Assembly: GCA_005793655.1 (NCBI GenBank)
Contig: SXRC01000078.1
Span: forward strand, 1 to 6,713
Reading direction: 5' to 3'
Source of the DNA: Actinomycetota bacterium
GTDB taxonomy: Bacteria; Actinomycetota; Actinomycetes; Nanopelagicales; Nanopelagicaceae
Length of the DNA stretch: 6,713 bases
Shown here: in pieces, positions 1-4,710 of the stretch
Position numbering within the stretch: position 1 is the first letter of the stretch
How the letters are laid out: each line of letters begins with the position of its first letter
Program-made: the position numbers and the translations under genes
The notes under the pieces: model-generated
Seen by the model: the letters and a program-made list of their open reading frames with translations, nothing else
Databases searched by the model: none
Told to the model about the DNA's origin: nothing

Positions 1-2
1 CC

Positions 3-1124
3 CTTAATTCGGTCAACTGCGCTATCGGCTTGGCGCCAACTACTGGCGCGCTCGCCCAAAACCATCTGATGCAGATCCTCATTAACCACCAAGGAGTCTA
101 ATGAGACCCCAACTAACCTAATCAGAACTCGGTCAAGATGCAGGTTTATATAAAGGTATTTTACCACCTCAAATATCTCTTGGGTTCCAGAAATCGGCAG
201 ATCTAAGCTTTTAGATCTGGTAATTGTTTTAAAATCTGCAAATCTGACTTTGATTGAAACTGTGTTTGTAGCAAAATTCTTCTCTCGCATTCGCTCCACA
301 CTTTTCTCAGTCAATCTTAAAAACTCTTTTAAAATCTCCTCCGGTTGATCAAGATCGGTATCAAAAGTTTCAGAGGCGCTAATACTTTTTTCAATATGCA
401 CACTTTCAACATCTCGATAATCTCTGCCCCAAGCAAGCTCATAGAGTGAGGCACCATTTGCTTGCCCTAATACTCTAATTAATGTGCTGCGCGGTGTATT
501 GGCAATATCACCAACTGTCATTAAGCCAATCTTCGCTAATTGCTCATTAGTTTTTGGTCCAACTCCCCATATTTCTTTAGCTGGAAGTGGGTGAAGAAAC
601 TCTAAAACTTTATCTGGATCTATCTCAAGTACACCATTTGGTTTACAGTGATTAGAAGCAATTTTTGCAATAAATTTATTATGAGCTATCCCAACAGAAC
701 AGGTGATTCCTTCCTGCGCTTCAACTTTTTTTCTAATGGAATCGGCAATTTGCCGCCCACTACCAAGTAGTTTTCTAGCCCCAGTAACATCTAAAAATGC
801 CTCATCAAGTGAGATTGGTTCAACTAATGGCGTGATATTTTCAAATATCTTCATCAGATTCTCTGATACTTGCGCATACCTTGCCATATCAGGTGTGATA
901 AAAACTGCGTGCGGTGCTAATGCTTTAGCTTTATAAATTGGCATCGCAGCTCTGATACCAAATTTTCTCGCTTCATAATTAGCAGCAGAGACCACACCCC
1001 GCCTGCCTGCGCCAACTACTACCGCTTTTCCTTTTAATTTTGGATTATCTTTTTCCGCAACTGATGCGTAGAAGGCATCCATATCCACATGCAAAATGGT
1101 TGCAAGTCCCACACTCGCACTCAT
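3..1124 (-). CDS. dinB: DNA polymerase IV (Y-family translesion polymerase), 3' end beyond the window
   Basis: Minus-strand frame open from the ATG at 1124 to the left edge, 374 codons with no stop, so the C-terminus lies outside the window. DinB copies past damaged template bases with low fidelity. Seen in the translation: the N-terminal HVDMDAFYASV motif with metal-binding D14 and Y19 at the steric-gate position that excludes ribonucleotides; palm motif SLDEAFLDV with catalytic D107 and E108; TCSVGIAHNKFIAKIAS around residues 141-157; thumb/HhH region IWGVGPKT around 185-192; and a little-finger domain from about 245 on. Family members are usually 350-420 residues, so only a few tens of residues are likely missing. 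No Shine-Dalgarno precedes the ATG; the upstream sequence is A-rich. An actinobacterial LexA box (TCGAAC-N4-GTTCGA type) was looked for in 1125-1260 and not seen. Identification is firm; an in vivo role in SOS mutagenesis is inferred from the family only. Confidence 0.96.
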   Translation of the reverse strand, partial: MSASVGLATILHVDMDAFYASVAEKDNPKLKGKAVVVGAGRRGVVSAANYEARKFGIRAAMPIYKAKALAPHAVFITPDMARYAQVSENLMKIFENITPLVEPISLDEAFLDVTGARKLLGSGRQIADSIRKKVEAQEGITCSVGIAHNKFIAKIASNHCKPNGVLEIDPDKVLEFLHPLPAKEIWGVGPKTNEQLAKIGLMTVGDIANTPRSTLIRVLGQANGASLYELAWGRDYRDVESVHIEKSISASETFDTDLDQPEEILKEFLRLTEKSVERMREKNFATNTVSIKVRFADFKTITRSKSLDLPISGTQEIFEVVKYLYINLHLDRVLIRLVGVSLDSLVVNEDLHQMVLGERASSWRQADSAVDRIK

Positions 1125-1142
1125 TTTTTTATCGCCAGACGA

Positions 1143-1148
1143 TTAATA
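1143..1148 (-). promoter_or_regulatory. candidate -10 element for dinB
   Basis: On the minus strand the hexamer TATTAA lies 18 bases upstream of the dinB ATG. Transcription starting about 7 bases downstream would give a leader of roughly a dozen bases without a ribosome binding site, in keeping with short-leader or leaderless mRNAs of Actinobacteria. No convincing -35 hexamer is present at 16-18 bp spacing; the 1152-1171 dyad occupies that place. Weak call based on one hexamer. Confidence 0.25.
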
Positions 1149-1151
1149 GAC

Positions 1152-1171
1152 ATACCCTAAGTTTAGGTTAT
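1152..1171. promoter_or_regulatory. 20-bp imperfect dyad, candidate operator between dinB and doxX
   Basis: The sequence ATACCCTAAGTTTAGGTTAT is an inverted repeat with 8 of 10 positions symmetric (ATAmCCTAA facing TTAGGkTAT). It is followed directly by another ATACC at 1172-1176, so the GGTTAT half also pairs with that copy. It lies just upstream of the candidate -10 of the doxX operon and in the -35 region of the candidate dinB promoter, where a regulator could affect either gene. ATACC...GGTAT half-sites loosely resemble operators of CsoR/CstR-type repressors, but the regulator is unknown and the match is only by eye. Confidence 0.4.
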
Positions 1172-1189
1172 ATACCTGACAGTAATGCC

Positions 1190-1195
1190 TATACT
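1190..1195 (+). promoter_or_regulatory. candidate -10 element for the doxX operon
   Basis: TATACT matches the sigma-70/SigA -10 consensus at five of six positions and has a TG dinucleotide four bases upstream, near the extended -10 position. Transcription would start near 1202 and leave a leader of about 60 bases before doxX. No good -35 hexamer is seen at 16-18 bp; the 1152-1171 dyad overlaps that region, which would suit an activator- or repressor-controlled promoter. Confidence 0.35.
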
Positions 1196-1260
1196 AATTA
1201 TGGAAAAAGTTAGTAGGGCCAAATAGGCCAAGTTCCCTGCAAAAGATAGAAAGAGAATCG

Positions 1261-1683
1261 ATGTCAATTACTGAAGTCTTATTGATCGTTGGACGAGTGC
1301 TCTTTGCGCTCTTGTTTATAAGCTCTGGAGTCTCACACATAACCAAAAATGCTGCTATGACTAGCTACGCCCAATATAAGAAGATACCCATGGCAAAGAT
1401 CGCAGTTTATATAAGCGGGGTGATGCTCGTACTAGGTGGAGTTTATATTGCACTTGGTTTCTACGCTGACCTAGGTGCACTACTTCTGGCTGCATTCTTG
1501 ATTCCAACCGCCTTATTAATGCATCCATTCTGGAAAGAGAGTGATGCCACTGCTAAGCAAAATGAAAGCATCGCTTTTTTCAAAGACCTTTCATTAGCTG
1601 GTGCGGCAATGATTATTTTTGCTCTGCTTCGTGGTGGGGCAGATTTTGGAAACACGGTAGGAACTCTGCTTTTCTTTAGCTAA
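1261..1683 (+). CDS. DoxX family membrane protein
   Basis: A 140-residue, four-helix membrane protein. Hydrophobic segments lie at about residues 5-25, 47-66, 69-88 and 108-124. The N-terminal GRVLFALLFISSGVSHI stretch, the MHPFWKE motif near residues 87-93 after helix 3, and the FFKDLSLAGAAM stretch starting helix 4 are characteristic of small DoxX-family proteins. DoxX was named from a subunit of archaeal thiosulfate:quinone oxidoreductase; most bacterial members have no proven reaction, and some are linked to thiol redox or oxidative stress. The ATG at 1261 is preceded by a purine-rich AGAAAGAGA stretch that could act as a weak ribosome binding site. It is the first gene of the plus-strand block and lies 83 bases before the TauE/SafE gene. 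Family assignment is good; physiological role is unknown. Confidence 0.85.
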   Translation: MSITEVLLIVGRVLFALLFISSGVSHITKNAAMTSYAQYKKIPMAKIAVYISGVMLVLGGVYIALGFYADLGALLLAAFLIPTALLMHPFWKESDATAKQNESIAFFKDLSLAGAAMIIFALLRGGADFGNTVGTLLFFS

Positions 1684-1694
1684 TAATTGCCCAA

Positions 1695-1729
1695 CTGCCC
1701 CTACTTTTTTTATTCTCTGGGGCGGTTTT
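1695..1729 (+). terminator. possible weak Rho-independent terminator after doxX
   Basis: CTGCCCC (1695-1701) pairs with GGGGCGG (1719-1725), giving seven pairs including one G-U, with a 17-base T-rich loop, followed by TTTTC. The large loop and short U-tract make it weak. It may partly separate doxX from the downstream permease or act as an attenuating or RNA-stabilising hairpin. Confidence 0.35.
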
Positions 1730-1766
1730 CTAATGGTTAAGTACTTTTGTGTGAAAGCATCACCTT

Positions 1767-2516
1767 GTGGAGATATCACTAATCCTTACCGCAGTAATCA
1801 GTGGTGGCTTTATCGGCGCCGTCCTGGGCTTTATCGGCGCAGGTGGGGCAATGGTTTCAGTTCCCATCCTGCTATACCTTTTTGATTTCTCACCAGTCAA
1901 TGCCACCACTGCAGCATTGGCAGTTGTTTTCTTAGCAGCAGTATCTGGCTTGGCACCAAAGTTTAAAAGTGATGATGTGTTGGTTAAAGAAGCTTTAATA
2001 ATTTGGGCTTTGGGATTAATTACAAACATCGGACTAGGTCTGATCGTTACAAAAATACCGGAGAGAGCTATATTGGTTGGATTTTCCATGGTTCTTCTTG
2101 GCGCAGCGTATTCAATGATTAAGGCACCACTTAAATCTCAGCCGGAGAAAAAAATGCCGGTGTGGGCGTTGCTCCTGCTGTCGTTATTAATCGGTGCCTT
2201 GACCGGACTTTTTGGTATTGGTGGTGGTTTTTTGGCTATTCCCATTTTGGTGTTGTTTTTTCACACTCCCCCAAATAAAGCAGCAGGAACTTCCCTACTC
2301 ATCATCGCCCTTAATTGTTTCACCGCCTTTCTTGCAAAATTCTCTATTTGGGATCAAATCAATTGGCGCTATCCCCTAATCATCGCCCTTGCTGCCATTG
2401 TGATTGCTCGCATCGCCTCAAAGCTTGCACTGCAAACACCGACTGTTCACCTAAAACGAGGATTCGCATTTCTATTACTTTGTATTGCCTGCTTTACCAT
2501 AGTGACTCAGATTTAA
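1767..2516 (+). CDS. TauE/SafE family (sulfite exporter-like) permease
   Basis: A 249-residue polytopic membrane protein with the two-fold internal repeat of the TauE/SafE family. The N-terminal half carries GFIGAGGAMVSVPIL (residues 21-35) followed by NATTAAL; the C-terminal half carries the related GLFGIGGGFLAIPIL (147-161) followed by KAAGTSLL. About seven or eight helices are expected. Family members move sulfite, sulfoacetate, sulfolactate or other small anions across the cytoplasmic membrane, in either direction, and substrate cannot be read from sequence. The start is GTG at 1767: the frame is closed just upstream by a TGA at 1752, and the first helix begins right after this codon, as is normal for the family. 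A GAAAG nine bases upstream may serve as a weak ribosome binding site. It sits 28 bases before the aquaporin gene, which suggests co-transcription. Confidence 0.88.
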   Translation: MEISLILTAVISGGFIGAVLGFIGAGGAMVSVPILLYLFDFSPVNATTAALAVVFLAAVSGLAPKFKSDDVLVKEALIIWALGLITNIGLGLIVTKIPERAILVGFSMVLLGAAYSMIKAPLKSQPEKKMPVWALLLLSLLIGALTGLFGIGGGFLAIPILVLFFHTPPNKAAGTSLLIIALNCFTAFLAKFSIWDQINWRYPLIIALAAIVIARIASKLALQTPTVHLKRGFAFLLLCIACFTIVTQI

Positions 2517-2532
2517 ATCCAAGAGTTTCAAA

Positions 2533-2538
2533 AAGGAG
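2533..2538 (+). promoter_or_regulatory. strong Shine-Dalgarno of the aquaporin gene
   Basis: AAGGAG lies six bases before the ATG at 2545. It is the clearest ribosome binding site in the window, where most other genes have weak or no such sites, and it fixes the aquaporin start. Confidence 0.75.
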
Positions 2539-2544
2539 TATCAA

Positions 2545-3211
2545 ATGAAAATTCAAAGAATGATTTCAATGGAGTTCTTAGGAACAGCCATTTTGGCGGT
2601 TGCGATTGTGGGCTCAGGACATATGGCAATCAACTTGCAAGCAGATTCTGGAATGGTTTTACTGATAAATGCATTGGCCACTGCAATGGGTCTGGCCCTA
2701 GTAATTAAAATCGGTATGAAGGTAAGTGGCTCTCATTTTAACCCTGCTGTGACCTTGATTATGTTGCTTCTTAAGAAAATAACCCCACAGCTCTCACTTT
2801 TCTATATTACTGCGCAAATAGTTGGAGCAATTGCTGGCGTGGGCTTTGCGAATCTGCTTTTTGATCAGAAAGCATTAGATCAATCATCAATCGAGCGTTC
2901 AGGTTCAAATCTTTTCTTTTCAGAGGTTTTTGCTACTGCAATTTTACTTTGGATTATTTTACGTTTCCCAAAGCGAGATGACTTAATTGCAGTTTATGTG
3001 CCACTTTTGGATTTTTGGTGCCATATTGTTCACCTCAAGCACATCATTTGCCAATCCGGCGATAACAATTGGTCGCATCTTTACTAACTCAGTGGTCGGA
3101 ATTGCTCCTGAATCGGTAATTGCATTTATTCTTGCTCAATTAATTGGTGCCGGTTTGGGTTTTCTGGCTGCTAAAAATATTACAAATGCAAGTAAGGAAG
3201 GTAATGAGTAA
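2545..3211 (+). pseudogene. aquaporin (MIP family), probable metalloid channel, interrupted by a one-base frameshift
   Basis: Two adjoining frames together encode one MIP channel of about 222 residues, a normal family length. Frame one (ATG at 2545) gives the first half with NPA motif SHFNPAVT at residues 66-68 and continues through AVYVP (codon CCA at 3001-3003). Homology then resumes one base later at 3005 in the next frame as FWIFGAILFTSSTSFANP, with the second NPA at reconstructed residues 170-172 and a GIAPESV...FILAQLIGAG last helix, ending at the TAA at 3209-3211. Read without correction, translation runs into an unrelated 27-residue tail and stops at 3087, losing the second NPA, so no channel would form. 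The residue after the second NPA is Ile, not the Arg of water-specific aquaporins, as in AqpS-like arsenite channels. The 8-bp overlap with arsC implies arsenite efflux. The extra base may be a sequencing error, a recent mutation or, less likely, programmed +1 frameshifting. The family call is firm; gene integrity is open. Confidence 0.85.
3194..3198 (+). promoter_or_regulatory. Shine-Dalgarno of arsC, deciding its start
   Basis: AAGGA lies five bases before the ATG at 3204, inside the end of the aquaporin gene. It supports 3204 over the in-frame ATG at 3144, which would add 20 residues that belong to the aquaporin's last helix read in another frame and would push the catalytic Cys away from its usual place near residue 10. 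Confidence 0.6.
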
Positions 3212-3602
3212 GCCTTCAGTTTTATTTGTTTGTGTACACAACGCTGGTAGGTCGCAAATGGCTGCGGCGTTTTTGACTCATTTGGCCGGTGATCGAGTAG
3301 AGGTGAAATCTGCGGGCTCTGCGCCGGCAGAGAGTATTAATCCTGCGGTAGTTGCAGCGCTGCAAGAAATAGGAATTGATATTTCACATGAACAACCGAA
3401 AGTTTTAACAACATCGGCGGTTGAACAATCTGATGTTGTAATCACTATGGGGTGTGGTGATGCTTGTCCATTCTTTCCAGGCAAGCGCTACTTAGATTGG
3501 GTATTGCCTGATCCAGCAGGTCAAGGTATCGCCGATGTTAGGCCAATTCGAGATGAGATCCGTAAGCTAGTCGAGGAGTTAATTCCTACCTTGTTTAAAT
3601 AA
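3204..3602 (+). CDS. arsC: arsenate reductase, low-molecular-weight phosphatase fold, likely arsenate-mycothiol transferase
   Basis: A 132-residue cytoplasmic enzyme that reduces arsenate to arsenite. From the ATG at 3204 the P-loop CVHNAGRS gives the CX5R signature with nucleophile C10 and R16, which bind the oxyanion. The general-acid loop is LPDPAGQ with D103, and AVRPIRDEIR-like sequence (VRPIRDEIR, 112-120) is typical of this family. The ITMGCGDACPFFPGKRY stretch (80-96) with C84 and C88 resembles actinobacterial ArsC proteins, some of which join arsenate to mycothiol for reduction by mycoredoxin; thioredoxin-coupled enzymes of the S. aureus pI258 type also use extra Cys residues, so the electron donor cannot be settled here. 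It starts inside the aquaporin gene (ATGAGTAA overlap), indicating translational coupling, and its last eight bases overlap the convergent rhodanese. No arsenite pump or ArsR gene is visible. Confidence 0.93.
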   Translation: MSKPSVLFVCVHNAGRSQMAAAFLTHLAGDRVEVKSAGSAPAESINPAVVAALQEIGIDISHEQPKVLTTSAVEQSDVVITMGCGDACPFFPGKRYLDWVLPDPAGQGIADVRPIRDEIRKLVEELIPTLFK

Positions 3603-3909
3603 AGACTGGTCGACCAGTTTCAATCCAAGAGGTGATTCCGCCAGTTAGATTAATTGTTGAGGTAAAACCAATTTCCTTCATTATGCTGGCAGCATCAGTA
3701 GAACGTTTTCCCGAGCGGCAATAGATTGCGTATGTGCAACCCTTATCCAGTTGAGATATGTTGGTGGTGAAGTAATCAGATAGAACATCAATATTGATTG
3801 AATTTGCGATATGACTCTCGGCATATTCATCTGAGGTGCGCACATCAAGCACAACTACCTTAGTATCAGAAATCTTCGACTCAAAGGCAGCTGCATCTAG
3901 ATTTATCAT
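3595..3909 (-). CDS. single-domain rhodanese-like sulfurtransferase
   Basis: A 104-residue protein made of one rhodanese domain and no signal peptide, so cytoplasmic. Seen: VVVLDVRTSDEYAESHI (18-34), the standard rhodanese N-terminal motif; the active-site loop YCRSGKRS with C64, which would carry a persulfide; and the C-terminal NLTGGITSW motif (87-95). The intact Cys and basic loop residues argue for an active sulfurtransferase, moving sulfane sulfur from thiosulfate or a persulfide to a thiol acceptor; the real substrate is unknown. A phosphatase role is unlikely because the loop has sulfurtransferase spacing. The ATG at 3909 lacks a ribosome binding site and lies close to a -10-like hexamer, suggesting a leaderless mRNA. 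Its TAA overlaps the end of arsC on the opposite strand. Proximity to TauE/SafE and DoxX genes hints at sulfur handling, though it is not in their transcript. Confidence 0.92.
   Translation of the reverse strand: MINLDAAAFESKISDTKVVVLDVRTSDEYAESHIANSINIDVLSDYFTTNISQLDKGCTYAIYCRSGKRSTDAASIMKEIGFTSTINLTGGITSWIETGRPVFI
3603..3620. terminator. candidate bidirectional terminator hairpin between arsC and the rhodanese
   Basis: ACTGGTCGACCAGT at 3605-3618 is a perfect 14-bp palindrome; as RNA it can fold as a five-pair stem on a UCGA tetraloop, extended by a G-U and an A-U pair to 3603-3620. It lies just after the arsC stop and inside the last codons of the convergent rhodanese. On the minus strand it is followed by a U-rich CTTTATTT tract, on the plus strand by TTTC only. 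Location between two converging genes suits a shared terminator, stronger for the minus strand. An operator is an alternative reading. Confidence 0.5.
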
Positions 3910-3918
3910 CAGAAGGTA

Positions 3919-3924
3919 ATCTTA
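3919..3924 (-). promoter_or_regulatory. candidate -10 element for the rhodanese gene
   Basis: On the minus strand TAAGAT ends nine bases before the ATG at 3909. Initiation six to seven bases downstream would put the transcript start within three or four bases of the start codon, giving an essentially leaderless mRNA, which agrees with the lack of a Shine-Dalgarno. No clear -35 hexamer is seen. Confidence 0.35.
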
Positions 3925-3957
3925 TCTGTATGAAACCACCATATTGCAGGAGTTGGC

Positions 3958-4062
3958 ATGGGCTACCTCAAATGTGGGGTAGCACAAATAGGGTCGCTTC
4001 AATCTTTTTTGCGATTACAGGCACCCACAGATGGTAACTGTTCTTTACTTTTGGCGAATTAG
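3958..4062 (+). CDS. possible 34-residue small ORF upstream of and overlapping crtA
   Basis: An ATG at 3958 is preceded at five bases by AGGAG (3948-3952), one of the better ribosome binding sites in the window. The frame encodes 34 residues and stops at the TAG at 4060-4062, 31 bases inside the crtA-like gene in a different frame. The peptide (begins MGYLKCGVAQIGS) has no recognisable domain. It contains the 3962-3983 hairpin near its start, so it could be a leader peptide influencing the carotenoid operon, or simply a chance frame. No codon-level evidence of selection can be obtained from one sequence; low confidence. Confidence 0.17.
   Translation: MGYLKCGVAQIGSLQSFLRLQAPTDGNCSLLLAN
3962..3983. 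promoter_or_regulatory. inverted repeat / hairpin in the rhodanese-crtA intergenic region
   Basis: GCTACCTC (3962-3969) faces GGGGTAGC (3976-3983) across a six-base AAATGT spacer: eight pairs with one G-U when read as RNA, seven of eight symmetric as DNA. No T-run follows, so it is not a Rho-independent terminator. It lies between the divergent starts of the rhodanese and the crtA-like gene and may be an operator or an mRNA leader structure of the carotenoid operon. The rest of 3910-4030 shows no clear promoter consensus on the plus strand. Confidence 0.4.
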
Positions 4063-4693
4063 AAAAATAGGCCTGCCTATAGCTATTTTAAATATGGCAA
4101 CTAATAAACTGATGTTAAAGAGAATTACTGGCATTTCATTTATCAAATTACTGGGAACTGGTAAGGGTGAGACTTTTACACCAAAAGATGCTGATCAGTT
4201 TCGTTGGGGAATTCTAGTTACTATAAAACAGGATGATCTTGATAGATTAGAGCAATCACTGGTATTACAAATATGGCGCAAAATCTCCCTAAATGAGTAT
4301 CGGATTGTTTTGAAGCCAATTTCATCTCATGGCTATTGGTCTGGGAAGCAACCGTTTGCGGTAGAAAAATTTGAGTGGAGTGGCAAAATTGCTGCAATCA
4401 CTAGGGCAAGAATCGTTTGGCGAAAGAATTTTCAATTTTGGCGTGCAGTGCCACCAGTAACTTTGAGTTTGCACCAATCCCCTGGATTACTGTCGGCAAT
4501 TGGAATTGGTGAGGCACCCATCGGTCTGCAAGGAACCTTTTCAATCTGGGAAAGTGGAGCAGCGCTGCGGGAGTTTGCATACAAAGGCAATGCCCACATT
4601 GAGGCAATTAAGGCGACTGAAACCAACAAGTGGTACTCCGAGGAGCTATTTGCAAGATTTGCCGTAATCACTGAGCAAGGTGTGCTGCGTTAA
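4031..4693 (+). CDS. crtA: spheroidene monooxygenase-like carotenoid ketolase
   Basis: A 220-residue soluble protein recognisable as the CrtA family by motifs in the right order: ITGISFIKLLGTGKGETFT (32-50), GYWSGKQPF (101-109), ITRARI (123-128), FWRAVPPV (136-143), the strongly conserved GIGEAPIGLQGTFSIW (158-173) and the C-terminal WYSEELFARF (201-210). CrtA of purple bacteria inserts oxygen at C-2 of acyclic 1-methoxy or 1-hydroxy carotenoids, turning spheroidene into spheroidenone, and is described as heme-dependent. Many non-photosynthetic Actinobacteria carry homologues of unproven function. Here it leads a run with CruF, CruG-like and CrtI/CrtD-like genes, so a carotenoid substrate is a reasonable inference. 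The start at 4031 matches the family N-terminus and has no Shine-Dalgarno, suggesting short-leader translation. The stop at 4691-4693 is 17 bases before cruF. The family is firm; the substrate is inferred. Confidence 0.87.
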   Translation: MVTVLYFWRIRKIGLPIAILNMATNKLMLKRITGISFIKLLGTGKGETFTPKDADQFRWGILVTIKQDDLDRLEQSLVLQIWRKISLNEYRIVLKPISSHGYWSGKQPFAVEKFEWSGKIAAITRARIVWRKNFQFWRAVPPVTLSLHQSPGLLSAIGIGEAPIGLQGTFSIWESGAALREFAYKGNAHIEAIKATETNKWYSEELFARFAVITEQGVLR

Positions 4694-4710
4694 TACGGCA
4701 CAATTACCCT

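Noticed and set aside
703..936. Open plus-strand frame of 77 codons
   Set aside because: It lies entirely antisense within the well-supported dinB gene and has no recognisable domain or ribosome binding site.
1200..1226. Eight-codon upstream ORF in the doxX leader (ATG at 1200)
   Set aside because: Too short, has no ribosome binding site and no attenuator-like structure; probably chance.
1217..1229. GGCC-AAATA-GGCC inverted repeat in the doxX leader
   Set aside because: Arms of only four bases; too short to call an operator or a riboswitch element.
2315..2548. 77-codon plus-strand frame in the end of the TauE/SafE gene
   Set aside because: Out of frame with an intact membrane-protein gene; Cys/His-rich nonsense composition without any family resemblance.
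3144..3203. Upstream ATG extension of arsC by 20 residues
   Set aside because: These codons are the last helix of the aquaporin in another frame; the 3204 ATG has its own Shine-Dalgarno and puts the catalytic Cys at residue 10 as in the family.
3605..3618. GntR/FadR-type operator reading of ACTGGTCGACCAGT
   Set aside because: The core fits such sites, but it lies at the converging 3' ends of two genes far from any promoter, so a terminator hairpin is the simpler explanation.
3940..4030. tRNA- or riboswitch-like RNA in the rhodanese-crtA gap
   Set aside because: Apart from one hairpin, no cloverleaf, T-loop consensus or known riboswitch core could be recognised.
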